Counted from the stretch's first letter, positions 1 through 6,316 are shown. The stretch: 8,939 bases of DNA from Candidatus Geothermarchaeota archaeon (GCA_030601715.1 JAUWBL010000032.1:1-8939), one strand, 5' to 3'. Numbers and translations are program-made. The notes: a model not told the origin generated them from the letters alone.

Positions 1-125
1 GGAGACTGTGATATGTCACAGAGAGAGGCAACCTCGACATGGTCGCGTTCAAACATGAGGTGTGGAAGCAGTCCCCGTTCTGTGATGCTTCCGCAGACAA
101 CAATCCCTAGGGGAAACCGACGCAT
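1..125 (-). CDS. Gfo/Idh/MocA-type oxidoreductase, N-terminal fragment (runs off left edge)
   Basis: The minus strand is open from an ATG at 125 to the window edge, giving about 41 residues starting MRRFPLGIVVCGSITERG. What is seen is a beta-alpha-beta start: a hydrophobic strand, a Gly-rich turn (VCGSITERGLLPHL), then a second strand VEVASLCDIS ending in an acidic residue. This is the pattern of the NAD(P)-binding Rossmann domain of the Gfo/Idh/MocA family (usually GIIGCGxIxxxHLPAL...VEVVALCD). The first Gly of the usual GxGxxx turn is a Val here. Members of the family oxidise or reduce sugars, inositols or related compounds; the substrate cannot be judged from this fragment. It starts 38 nt after the stop of the tRNA-binding protein gene, so co-transcription is plausible. 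An alternative is another Rossmann dehydrogenase. The assignment rests on about 40 residues only. Confidence 0.6.
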   Translation of the reverse strand, partial: MRRFPLGIVVCGSITERGLLPHLMFERDHVEVASLCDISQS

Positions 126-163
126 CCGCTAGTTCTCTCAAAGGTCTTTCAATGATTCGTCCC

Positions 164-514
164 TCACCTGATCCTGCTGCCGATGGGAACCTCTTCGGAG
201 ACGGTCAACATGGTGTATCTGTCGGGGTCATCGATGTGCTGAGCCTCAAGTATCATCCCCTCGCTGCGGATGCCACGTATCTGCTTGGGCGCGAGGTTCG
301 AGAGGAGCACTACAGTCTTGCCGGTCAGCTCGCCTTGTGATGATTCCGGCCCGAACTGATTCCCAGCGCCCCATACCACCTGCTTGGTTTCCGTGCCCAG
401 TTCGACGACGAGCCTGAGTAGCCTCTCGGTCCCCTCAACCCTATGGGCTTCCACCACTCTCCCTATTCGGATGTCGAGCTTGTCGAATTCTCGATACGAA
501 ACTGTCTCGGTCAT
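164..514 (-). CDS. Stand-alone tRNA-binding OB-fold protein (MetRS beta / Trbp111-like)
   Basis: A 116-residue protein that is essentially one tRNA-binding (EMAPII/Trbp111-like) OB-fold domain. The signature is visible in order: FDKLDIRIGRVVEAHRVEGTERLLRLVVELG (residues about 10-40, with the DIRxGxVxxAxxxxxxxxLLxLxVxxG pattern), then TGKTVVLLSNLAPKQIRGIRSEGMILEA (about 64-91, equivalent to the conserved NLxPxxxxGxxSxGMxLAA stretch). Known homologues are the C-terminal dimerisation/tRNA-binding module of methionyl-tRNA synthetase, the separate archaeal MetRS beta subunit, Trbp111 and CsaA. It probably binds the tRNA elbow as a dimer in the cytoplasm. The segment VVWGAGNQFGPE (residues about 46-57) departs from the usual AGI(G)xxYxPE, so it may be a divergent paralogue rather than the MetRS partner. 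The start ATG has no obvious Shine-Dalgarno sequence. A weak AT-rich element lies about 35 nt upstream. Confidence 0.8.
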   Translation of the reverse strand: MTETVSYREFDKLDIRIGRVVEAHRVEGTERLLRLVVELGTETKQVVWGAGNQFGPESSQGELTGKTVVLLSNLAPKQIRGIRSEGMILEAQHIDDPDRYTMLTVSEEVPIGSRIR

Positions 515-564
515 AGCGATACGAACTAGATTGTGCAGACATTGCTACAAATAGTGGATGGGGG

Positions 565-1299
565 CTAAGGTTGGTTCAACACCCTCTTCTTCCTCACCTC
601 TCTGAGGATAGGCATCACTTCGAGCATCTTGGGGGTGACCTTCTCCCAGAGGATTCCTGAGGGCTGGCGACGCCCTCTGTTCACCCTTATGACCTCGCTG
701 GGAGTGGCTATGATGTCGACGAGGAAGTCATGGTCTTCCACGGGCGCATTGTCTACGACTTGGAGGTCGTGAACCGTCGTGGCGATGGGGGTCTCCTCTG
801 CCAACAGCCCTGACTCTCGGAGGATCCCATACTCTATCTCGCTGTATCCGCCGCCCTTCCCCACCCTGGCTCCGCTCCTGCTCACGGCCACCGAGCCCGC
901 CACGACCAAGTCTATCGTGGATAGGTCCTCTATTGAGATAGGTCTGCCGTGGGCGAAGGCCCCTTTTATCGTGGAGGCTCGTGGCAGGACCGACCCGGGG
1001 ATCGATGACGGATCTAGGGCGAGGAACCCGCGTCTAAGCCGGGGAGTGGGCATGATCAGGAGCTTTCCCTCGGAGAGAACGGTCTTCCTGACGGGTGTTT
1101 GAGGCGCGTCGGGGTTGACCTTCACCGCTCGGGCTCTTTGAAACTCTGAGAGGTGGACAAGGTTTCGGGCAGCTTTTTCTGCACCAAGGAAATTGGGTAT
1201 CCTCCCTTTGATGGGTCTCGGAAACCGAGACACCCCCGACTCCTCCAGGCTTCTCCAGATCCTCTTTCTAATGGCCTCCTTATCCTCAGACCTCTCCAT
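565..1299 (-). CDS. 5-formyltetrahydrofolate cyclo-ligase family protein (MTHFSD-like)
   Basis: A 244-residue protein of the 5-formyltetrahydrofolate cyclo-ligase (5,10-methenyl-THF synthetase, COG0212) family. The N-terminal helix DKEAIRKRIWRSLEE and the basic stretch are typical, followed by a central TPRLRRGFLALDP segment (about 85-97). The nucleotide/folate loop is GARVGKGGGYSEIEYGIL (about 143-160), corresponding to the canonical GxRLGxGxGYYDR. The latter Gly-rich loop lacks the YYDR ending and instead has GYSEIEY. With the extended C-terminus (TPSEVIRVNRGRRQPSGILWEKV), it resembles the MTHFSD branch seen in archaea and animals rather than bacterial FAU1/YgfA. The classic reaction is ATP-dependent conversion of 5-formyl-THF to 5,10-methenyl-THF; whether this branch performs it is uncertain. 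An in-frame TGA lies 18 nt upstream of the ATG at 1299, which supports that start. It ends in TAG. Confidence 0.8.
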   Translation of the reverse strand: MERSEDKEAIRKRIWRSLEESGVSRFPRPIKGRIPNFLGAEKAARNLVHLSEFQRARAVKVNPDAPQTPVRKTVLSEGKLLIMPTPRLRRGFLALDPSSIPGSVLPRASTIKGAFAHGRPISIEDLSTIDLVVAGSVAVSRSGARVGKGGGYSEIEYGILRESGLLAEETPIATTVHDLQVVDNAPVEDHDFLVDIIATPSEVIRVNRGRRQPSGILWEKVTPKMLEVMPILREVRKKRVLNQP

Positions 1300-1336
1300 G
1301 GGGATCGCCGCTCTTCATTCCAAAACACCACGTTGA

Positions 1337-1344
1337 CTACATAG
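1337..1344 (-). promoter_or_regulatory. Possible TATA-like element upstream of the cyclo-ligase gene
   Basis: On the minus strand this 8-mer reads CTATGTAG. It sits about 41 nt upstream of the ATG at 1299, which would place transcription initiation near 1315 with a short leader. It lies in the 94-nt gap after the arginase stop. The match to the archaeal TATA consensus is only partial and no clear BRE is seen. Confidence 0.25.
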
Positions 1345-1393
1345 ATGCACGTCATGAAGGTAGGGTGCTCCGGGGACAGGTCCGTCCCTGCCC

Positions 1394-2308
1394 CTATCTG
1401 CCGACCAGGTGTGTATCGAGAAGGGTTTCTATCAGCTTGGCGGCCAGGCGGGCGGTTCTCCCATCCTCGTCGCGAGAAGGATTGAGCTCGACAAAATCGG
1501 CAGAGGAGATGGGGCCGCGGCCCAAGAGGCGCATCGCCTCCAAGGCCTCTTCACCCTCTATGCCGCCGGGGACGGGGGTACTCACTCCGGGTGCGAAACC
1601 GGGATCTATGACATCAATGTCAAAGCTGAGATGGTAACCCTCCGTTCCGCGGGAAGCGCCCGCGATTGCCTGCTCCATGGCGGCGGCGATCCCCATACGA
1701 CGGACTGTTTTCATTCCCAGAATCGTCACCTCGGATTCCCTCAGGAGTTTGTCCTCCTCAGGATCCAGGTCTCGAGCGCCTACCAGGACGATGTTTCGTT
1801 CCGCTACGAACGTCTTCTTCAAGTCGAGAATGGAGTGCAGGGTCCGTCCGCTGATTCGGCTGATCACCATCCCGTGCACGTTTCCCGATGGACTGATCTC
1901 CGGTGTGTTGAAGTCTCCGTGGGCATCAAGGTAGATTAGGCCCAGCTCCCGCATCAGACTCAGCTCCCCCACCAGACAAGTCGTGAGACTGTGGTCCCCT
2001 CCTAAGACGAGGGGAAAACATTCGTGAGGATCGCACTCAATCCGCCCGAGGAATCTCTGGCAGAGTTCACGGATCTCGTTGAGATGCTTGTGCCGTAGGT
2101 CTCCCGGGGAGCCCCGCTCCGGAACATCGATGTCCCCGTAGTCCTCGAACGGGATCCCACGAGCGCGGAGCAAGGGGATCAGTTCGCGTCGGAGTGCACT
2201 CGGGCCGAAGCGAGATCCCTCGATGTTGGCTCCTAGGTCTGAGGGGACCCCTAGGAGAGCAACTGTCTTGAAGCCTGCTTGACACGAGGAGGGAGAGGTC
2301 TCAGTCAT
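1394..2308 (-). CDS. Arginase (ureohydrolase family)
   Basis: A 304-residue ureohydrolase, full length for the family. All manganese ligands expected of arginase are present: GGDHS (His106), DAHGD (Asp128, His130, Asp132) and SFDIDVIDP (Asp230, Asp232). The Glu that contacts the guanidinium is in DFVELNP (Glu274). The loop DFNTPEISPSGNVHGM (about 132-147) carries the SGNxHG motif that in known arginases recognises the alpha-amino and alpha-carboxylate groups of L-arginine. That favours arginase (arginine to ornithine plus urea) over agmatinase, although arginase/agmatinase calls are often wrong without assay. The ATG at 2308 overlaps the 3' end of the upstream membrane-protein gene by 8 nt (ATGACTGA) and has no strong Shine-Dalgarno sequence, so translation is probably coupled. 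No urease or ornithine-using gene is in the window. Confidence 0.9.
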   Translation of the reverse strand: MTETSPSSCQAGFKTVALLGVPSDLGANIEGSRFGPSALRRELIPLLRARGIPFEDYGDIDVPERGSPGDLRHKHLNEIRELCQRFLGRIECDPHECFPLVLGGDHSLTTCLVGELSLMRELGLIYLDAHGDFNTPEISPSGNVHGMVISRISGRTLHSILDLKKTFVAERNIVLVGARDLDPEEDKLLRESEVTILGMKTVRRMGIAAAMEQAIAGASRGTEGYHLSFDIDVIDPGFAPGVSTPVPGGIEGEEALEAMRLLGRGPISSADFVELNPSRDEDGRTARLAAKLIETLLDTHLVGR

Positions 2309-2951
2309 TGGTCAGATGGGCATCCAAGTTTCTCACAGAAAAGCTGCCGCCACGAGACAACGGAGTTTCTTCTGTGTCGTCGGATCTCTTCGGAGACCTT
2401 CCGTGGAGACCGTAGACGATCCCTCCTGCTAGGGCGATGACCCCCAGGCCTAGGATAAGGTCCATGCTCTGGCGGATGGCGTCGTAGGGCGACGCTACCG
2501 GTGAAGGGTTCAGCTCTAGGGTTTCCTTTCCGAGGTCCCCGCAGACGACGACGAACTGTCCTTCCTCGCCCATGATCAGGTGCAGTCGGACCCTCTCGTT
2601 GAGAGTGAAGGTCGGTTCGTCCTCCACGATCATGGAAACCGATTGAAACGTCCCTCCCAAGCGACGAACCACGATCTCGTCGTCCTCGAGGTCACCTCTG
2701 AGAACCGATGCCACTTCAAGCGTGACGAGGGTGTAGATGAAGCCGTCGTCGCCCCATATCCCTTCGATGTCTCGAACTCTGCCCACCACTAGGTGGGAAG
2801 CCGAGCCCCTTAGATAGCTCGGATCTGAGCAACGCTCATCCAGCGCGGCGGATCCATGGGGGAGGCTCCAGGCTAGAGAGGCGAGGGTCCAAGTGGCTAG
2901 GAGGACCGTTGACAGCTTGGACAGGGACACTTTGATGGTCGCTCCAATCAC
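2301..2951 (-). CDS. Secreted protein with C-terminal membrane anchor, function unknown
   Basis: A predicted 216-residue envelope protein from a GTG at 2951. Seen: a short basic N-region (KVSLSK), a hydrophobic signal-like stretch (about 12-35), and an extracytoplasmic domain of about 130 residues containing VVGRVRDIEGIWGDDGFIYTLVTLEVASVLRG, VVRRLGGTF and VRLHLI. A hydrophobic C-terminal helix follows (about 164-182, LILGLGVIALAGGIVYGL), then a basic and acidic tail. The domain pattern (a 'VVGxVxxxxxxW...G.IYTxVTLxVxxVLKG...VxxxGG' module) resembles domains found in many bacterial secreted proteins of unknown function. Cys41 and Cys137 could form a disulfide. The frame stays open upstream to 3167, but that part lies inside the Lrp gene and reads as an off-frame shadow. 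A second GTG at 2930, preceded by GGAG, is an equally possible start. No role can be assigned. Confidence 0.6.
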   Translation of the reverse strand: MIGATIKVSLSKLSTVLLATWTLASLAWSLPHGSAALDERCSDPSYLRGSASHLVVGRVRDIEGIWGDDGFIYTLVTLEVASVLRGDLEDDEIVVRRLGGTFQSVSMIVEDEPTFTLNERVRLHLIMGEEGQFVVVCGDLGKETLELNPSPVASPYDAIRQSMDLILGLGVIALAGGIVYGLHGRSPKRSDDTEETPLSRGGSFSVRNLDAHLTND

Positions 2952-3040
2952 AGAACGTCTGATAGCCCATTTGTATGTAGGTCTGAGGATGGGCGCCGGT
3001 CTGGATGAGGGAGCCGATGTAGGACGTTGCCGTGGAAACC

Positions 3041-3631
3041 CTAGGCGAGGTACTCCATCTTCTTCTTGAAGTCCTTCAGGCAGGTCTGACAGCAGAAGTA
3101 GTACTCTCGGTTGTGCCTCGTGTAGGTGATGGGGTGGTCCTCGATCTCCTTCCCACAGACGTCGCACGTGAGGCCTAGAACCATCTCCGGTCCCACGACA
3201 AAATCCCCCTCCTCCTTGAGATTCCTCAGGACGATGTTGGAGCCGACCTCGGCCTCCAACCTCTCCATCCGCTCCATGAGACCTCGATACCCCTCCATGT
3301 CGTCGACGTAGGCCTTGCAGATCAGGTTGTTCACTCCGCTGGTCACGCTCACCTCGACGATCTCGGGCCAGGTGGAGAGTTCTTGGGCCGTAGCCTCCGC
3401 CTTGTCCGCCCTGAGGGTAAGGTAGACGGGAACCCCGCCTCTGAACATGCTCCTGTTGACCCGGACTGTGAACCTCTCGATGACGCCCAGTCGTACCATG
3501 TTTTCGATCCTCTTCCGAACCGTCGGCACGCTGACCTCGGCTCCGGTCGCCACATCGGAAAGGGTGGTCCTCCCATCGTCCTGGAGTATCCTCAGAATCC
3601 TGAGATCGGTTTTGTCCAGCCGCACGGTCAT
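3041..3631 (-). CDS. Lrp/AsnC-family transcriptional regulator with C-terminal TRASH metal-binding domain
   Basis: A 196-residue regulator in three parts. Residues about 5-50 (LDKTDLRILRILQDDGRTTLSDVATGAEVSVPTVRKRI) are the Lrp/AsnC winged helix-turn-helix. About 66-140 form a ligand-binding/oligomerisation (RAM-like) alpha-beta domain. Residues 154-195 form a TRASH domain: CDVC at 156-159, then Cys180, Cys181 and Cys184, giving C-X20-C-X3-C plus an extra Cys at 156. TRASH domains are known to bind copper and other heavy metals, and archaeal HTH-TRASH proteins of the CopT/CopR type control copper efflux. So this is probably a metal-responsive DNA-binding protein in the cytoplasm. Start: the ATG at 3631 has GGTGG five nt upstream; the ATG at 3643 is a possible alternative. 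It follows the TrpA-like gene by 35 nt. No metal transporter or chaperone is visible nearby, so the target is unknown. Confidence 0.85.
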   Translation of the reverse strand: MTVRLDKTDLRILRILQDDGRTTLSDVATGAEVSVPTVRKRIENMVRLGVIERFTVRVNRSMFRGGVPVYLTLRADKAEATAQELSTWPEIVEVSVTSGVNNLICKAYVDDMEGYRGLMERMERLEAEVGSNIVLRNLKEEGDFVVGPEMVLGLTCDVCGKEIEDHPITYTRHNREYYFCCQTCLKDFKKKMEYLA

Positions 3632-3636
3632 GTCTT

Positions 3637-3641
3637 CCACC
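3637..3641 (-). promoter_or_regulatory. Ribosome-binding site deciding the Lrp-TRASH start
   Basis: GGTGG on the minus strand, five nt before the ATG at 3631. It overlaps the earlier in-frame ATG at 3643, which itself has no comparable site. This favours the 196-residue form starting MTVRLDK, the usual N-terminus for Lrp proteins. Confidence 0.5.
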
Positions 3642-3666
3642 ATTGGCGGTAAGCAGGCCCCTATGA

Positions 3667-4500
3667 TTAAGCGTTTGAGTGGGCGCTTGGGCTCATATCG
3701 ACACGGTCGGAGCTCACATATGGGGCGATAGAACCGATCAACTTTCTGTAGCTCGTCAGGCTCTGTGAGAGGGTCTCGATGATGCGTGTCCCTATGACCG
3801 CTCCACCGCACCCCCTGAGACCGCGAACCATCCTGATCTCTCGAGGGCCACGGACCCCGAAGGCCACAGCCACCGGCACCTCACGTAGCTCAGATATACG
3901 ATCGAGCATGCCTTGGATCCTGGCTTCGCCGAAGATCCTTCCGCCCGCGCCCATCGATATCATTAGGTAGACGAATCCCTCCGCGCTCAAGACCTTCTCA
4001 CGAATCACCTCAGGGCGGTTCCATGTGGAGACCGGCGGCACGAAATCGATGCCGCGATCCCTACACAGCTCGCCGCACTCGGAGTAGCTCAGACCCGTCT
4101 TCAGGATCGCACGGTCTTCTGGCTCGTTTCCTTCAGCTAGGATTAAGCCGTCGACGTAGCCCTCGAGTTGGTCGAGGAAGGCTTGGAATGGGTTCGTGAT
4201 GGCTTCGGAGTAGATGGTGAGGACGTTGGGTCGGTACCTTGCGATGGTTTCGACGGTTCTTGTGAGGTCGACTCCATTCGACAGAGCCGAGGTGTGGGCC
4301 CTCTTTATCACGTCGCTGGTGTTCAGTGGCCACCCGGAGGCCACGGGGGTGGCCGTCTTGTAGATTATGTGGTCTAGGTTGGCGAGGTAATCTAGGGCCC
4401 TCTTGGACCTTCTCATCGAAGGGAATCCGATGATTATCTCTGGGAGGAGAACGAGCTTCCCTCTGCTAGATGCCTTCTGGAAAGAGGGTTCGAGCTTCAT
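3667..4500 (-). CDS. TrpA-like TIM-barrel protein lacking the catalytic acids of tryptophan synthase alpha
   Basis: A 277-residue protein that follows tryptophan synthase alpha (TrpA) through its length: LPEIIIGFPS (about 19-28, TrpA FVTLGDP), ATPVASGWPLNTSDVIKRAHTSALSNG (50-76, TrpA PFSDPLADGPTIQxAxxRAL), VDGLILAEGNE (116-126, TrpA VDSVLVADVP), FVYLMISMGAGG (176-187, TrpA YTYLLSRSGVTG), VAVAFGVRGPREI (210-222, TrpA GFGISSPEQV) and GGAVIGTRII (232-241, TrpA phosphate-binding GSAIV). By hand alignment the catalytic Glu49 of Salmonella TrpA falls on His44, and Asp60 on Ser55. Asp56 becomes Thr51. So indole-glycerol-phosphate lyase activity of the normal kind is unlikely, while part of the phosphate-binding loop remains. 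No trpB is in the window. It lies 33 nt after the RHH gene and 35 nt before the Lrp-TRASH gene. It may be a repurposed paralogue; the substrate is unknown. Confidence 0.75.
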   Translation of the reverse strand: MKLEPSFQKASSRGKLVLLPEIIIGFPSMRRSKRALDYLANLDHIIYKTATPVASGWPLNTSDVIKRAHTSALSNGVDLTRTVETIARYRPNVLTIYSEAITNPFQAFLDQLEGYVDGLILAEGNEPEDRAILKTGLSYSECGELCRDRGIDFVPPVSTWNRPEVIREKVLSAEGFVYLMISMGAGGRIFGEARIQGMLDRISELREVPVAVAFGVRGPREIRMVRGLRGCGGAVIGTRIIETLSQSLTSYRKLIGSIAPYVSSDRVDMSPSAHSNA

Positions 4501-4533
4501 CGCCCAAGTGGTTCACCGGGGAGTATTCTCCCT

Positions 4534-4683
4534 CTAGGGTGCTCCCTTCTCCTTCTGGCTCAGCAGATGATGCGTGATTATGACACGGATGGCGGCGCTT
4601 CTGTTGGCGTAGTATCCTTCCGCGACCAGCTCGTCCAATCTCTCCACCACCTTGTCCGGCAGCCTGACAGGCACGATTTTCAT
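4534..4683 (-). CDS. Small ribbon-helix-helix (CopG/Arc-type) DNA-binding protein
   Basis: A 49-residue protein from the ATG at 4683 to a TAG at 4534, beginning MKIVPVRLPDKVVERLDELV. Seen: a short beta strand (KIVPVRLP) for the antiparallel DNA-reading ribbon, helix A (DKVVERLDELVAEG), the turn YANRSAAIR, and helix B (AAIRVIITHHLLSQKEK). This is the whole ribbon-helix-helix fold with the typical (S/N)RSxAIR motif, so it should dimerise and bind operator DNA through the KIVPVRL strand. There is no extra sensor domain, unlike NikR. It lies between the aminopeptidase (54-nt gap) and the TrpA-like gene (33-nt gap), all on the same strand. It could regulate either neighbour, or be an orphan antitoxin-like regulator; no toxin is seen beside it. 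A weak TATA-like CACATATCC lies about 35-43 nt upstream. Confidence 0.8.
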   Translation of the reverse strand: MKIVPVRLPDKVVERLDELVAEGYYANRSAAIRVIITHHLLSQKEKGAP

Positions 4684-4737
4684 GGGCTCGCCTTCCCAGA
4701 AGAGCTACTGCCGCATCGGATATGTGTCTTGCTCTCG

Positions 4738-5781
4738 TTACGCGAGAGAGAGTTTGCCTCTCTCCATGACCTTCACGCCATCGAGGATGAGGTCGGGCTT
4801 CGGGATCACGAAGTCGTTGTGGATGTCAGCCTTCACCTTCCCGCCGAAGTGGACGTTGTCTCCCACGGCCAGGTGCACGGTGCCCCTTATCTTCTCAGCC
4901 TCCAGGATGTTGTCGGGTCTCCGCGCCTTCGGGTTCACCCCCACCCCCAGCTCAGCCAGGTTCCGCCTCGAGAGGTAGGGTTCCTCCCGCTCGTCCACCC
5001 TAAGGAGAGATCGGAAACGGTCTCCCACATCTCCTCCACCCTCTATGCCGTCCACGATCCCCCTTCTGAAGATGATGATCATCTCCTCGTGCATGCCGGG
5101 GTACCAACCAACCTCCACGACGATTCGACCCTCCGCGGACCCCTCTAGGGGAGCCACGTAGGCTTCCCCCGCGGGGAGGTTGCCCCACTCACCCCTCTTG
5201 CGGTACAGGCCGGTGTCCGGCCGCGCCCTCCGACCCTTCAGAGAGAACCCGATGTCGGTGCCGCCCGACGACTTCACGCCGACTTTCTCCACATAAGTCA
5301 TGAGTTCCGCTAACCTCGTTGCTTCCGAGGCCACCGCGCTGTAGTCCACCGTCATCGGTCCTTCGGGATGAAACATCTCCTCAAGAAACCCAGGCATGCT
5401 GGCCACACGAGCCCCCGCCCTCGTGGCGCCTTCTCTGGCGTCTGTGTGGCTTAGAGAATGAGTGGTGATAGCCACTAGGACGTCGGCCGCCTTCATCTTC
5501 CGCGCGACTTCGGGAAGGGGTTCGGTGCCGCTCTTCCCGGTGGATGGGAACGGATAGAACTCCGTTCGAACCTCCGGAATCCTCTCGGACGCGATCTCGC
5601 CCACAGCCTTTCCCAAGACAGAACGCTCTAGAAAACGCAGTAGCCAGTCACTCTCCGATTTGAGCCACTCGTCGTGGGTGGGGACGTCCGACATAACCAG
5701 GAGCGTCTCCCCGGCCTTGACATCCAGGTTGACCTCCAGCATGTTGACGACTCCCCCCTGGATCCTCGCCTTATCGACCAA
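4738..5781 (-). CDS. M29-like (thermophilic) leucyl aminopeptidase family protein
   Basis: A 347-residue protein of the aminopeptidase T/AmpS (peptidase family M29, COG2309) type. The C-terminal half holds the recognisable motifs: NLPAGEAYVAPLEGSAEG (about 201-218, first metal-ligand Glu206), RNLAELGVGVNPKA (about 273-286, ligand Glu277), GTVHLAVGDNVHFGG (about 300-314, His303) and ADIHNDFVI (about 318-326, His321 and Asp323). The Tyr found after the GTxHxALG motif in characterised M29 enzymes is not at the expected place (Val310/His311). The likely role is cytosolic removal of N-terminal residues from peptides with a two-metal centre. The related dioxygenase NicX shares this fold, so peptidase activity is inferred, not certain. 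Start: a TTG at 5781 preceded by GAGGGG five nt upstream. A 6-bp inverted repeat overlaps the TAA stop. Confidence 0.8.
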   Translation of the reverse strand: MVDKARIQGGVVNMLEVNLDVKAGETLLVMSDVPTHDEWLKSESDWLLRFLERSVLGKAVGEIASERIPEVRTEFYPFPSTGKSGTEPLPEVARKMKAADVLVAITTHSLSHTDAREGATRAGARVASMPGFLEEMFHPEGPMTVDYSAVASEATRLAELMTYVEKVGVKSSGGTDIGFSLKGRRARPDTGLYRKRGEWGNLPAGEAYVAPLEGSAEGRIVVEVGWYPGMHEEMIIIFRRGIVDGIEGGGDVGDRFRSLLRVDEREEPYLSRRNLAELGVGVNPKARRPDNILEAEKIRGTVHLAVGDNVHFGGKVKADIHNDFVIPKPDLILDGVKVMERGKLSLA

Positions 5782-5786
5782 GGCTA

Positions 5787-5792
5787 CCCCTC
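5787..5792 (-). promoter_or_regulatory. Ribosome-binding site for the TTG start of the aminopeptidase
   Basis: GAGGGG on the minus strand with a 5-nt spacer to the TTG at 5781. It supports a non-ATG start for the M29-like gene; the next in-frame Met is residue 14, which would cut into the N-terminal domain. No convincing TATA box was found in the 122-nt gap between 5782 and 5903. Confidence 0.5.
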
Positions 5793-5903
5793 GTTATCCA
5801 GCAACCTTCAATCATCCAAGATGAGGTTATGGCACATGCAACAGAAAACGAGCGTTTGAAATCTCTATGAAGCAAAGTTCTTGGTGACGCGGATTTCCCG
5901 GCT

Positions 5904-6287
5904 CTAAAGGGCGGTGGCGCAGATCACACAGTTCTCGAGGTCGAGGGTCGGTTCCAGCTCCTTGTGGACGCCGCACATCAATAGATGAGTTTTCACGTAG
6001 CCACCCGCTTCTGTCAGCCCCACTAGAACGTCTAGGGGTCCTGCCTTGCCTCCAGCCAACTGAAGGACCATTCCATCCACCATACGGTTGACCTCCTTAA
6101 TCTCCTCCAAGGGAAACTCGGAGCCACGCTTCAGGCGAACGTAGTTGCTCACGGCAGCCTGCGTGAGGCCCAGCATGTCCGCCACGGTCTGCTGGGTCAG
6201 CCCGTGGTCTTTGACCAGGCGCTTGGCAACCATCGCACGGATTGTGGGTATGACTGTTTTGGCTGAGAGTTCGTCAGGTACTAACAT
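5904..6287 (-). CDS. COG2522-type archaeal helix-turn-helix regulator with C-terminal Cys/His site
   Basis: A 127-residue predicted transcription factor. Residues about 10-52 (TVIPTIRAMVAKRLVKDHGLTQQTVADMLGLTQAAVSNYVRLKRG) form an HTH of the Xre/Cro-like class; the LTQQTVADMLGLTQAAVSNYV part is the recognition unit. A helical linker follows (PLEEIKEVNRMVDGMVLQLAGG). The C-terminus carries Cys105-X2-His108 and Cys120-X2-Cys123 (MCGVHKE...ENCVIC), a metal- or redox-binding site typical of the COG2522 'predicted transcriptional regulator' family. The family has no well-established target. It is transcribed from a good TATA box 30 nt upstream with a leader of about 8 nt. It diverges from the cysteine-synthase/rhodanese remnant, so it may once have controlled that gene through the shared 158-nt intergenic region; this last point is inference. 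Confidence 0.85.
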   Translation of the reverse strand: MLVPDELSAKTVIPTIRAMVAKRLVKDHGLTQQTVADMLGLTQAAVSNYVRLKRGSEFPLEEIKEVNRMVDGMVLQLAGGKAGPLDVLVGLTEAGGYVKTHLLMCGVHKELEPTLDLENCVICATAL

Positions 6288-6316
6288 TCTCCGATGATAT
6301 AGATTTAGACATCACT

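Noticed and set aside
7..20. TGTGA-TATG-TCACA palindrome resembling a CRP-type operator
   Set aside because: It lies inside the coding sequence of the Gfo/Idh/MocA-like fragment, encoding part of the second strand, and no promoter is next to it. A 5-bp arm is expected by chance.
2952..3167. N-terminal extension of the secreted protein up to 3167
   Set aside because: This part overlaps the TRASH-domain coding region in another frame and would place the signal peptide in the middle of the protein.
3632..3811. N-terminal extension of the Lrp-TRASH frame up to 3811
   Set aside because: The extra residues lie inside the TrpA-like gene, read as off-frame sequence, and Lrp proteins normally start right before the LDxxDxxIL helix, where ATG 3631 with GGTGG is found.
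4567..5148. Long plus-strand open frame of 193 codons
   Set aside because: It lies antisense to the M29-like gene and the RHH gene, both with strong family motifs. The translated product is His/Leu/Val-rich with no recognisable domain.
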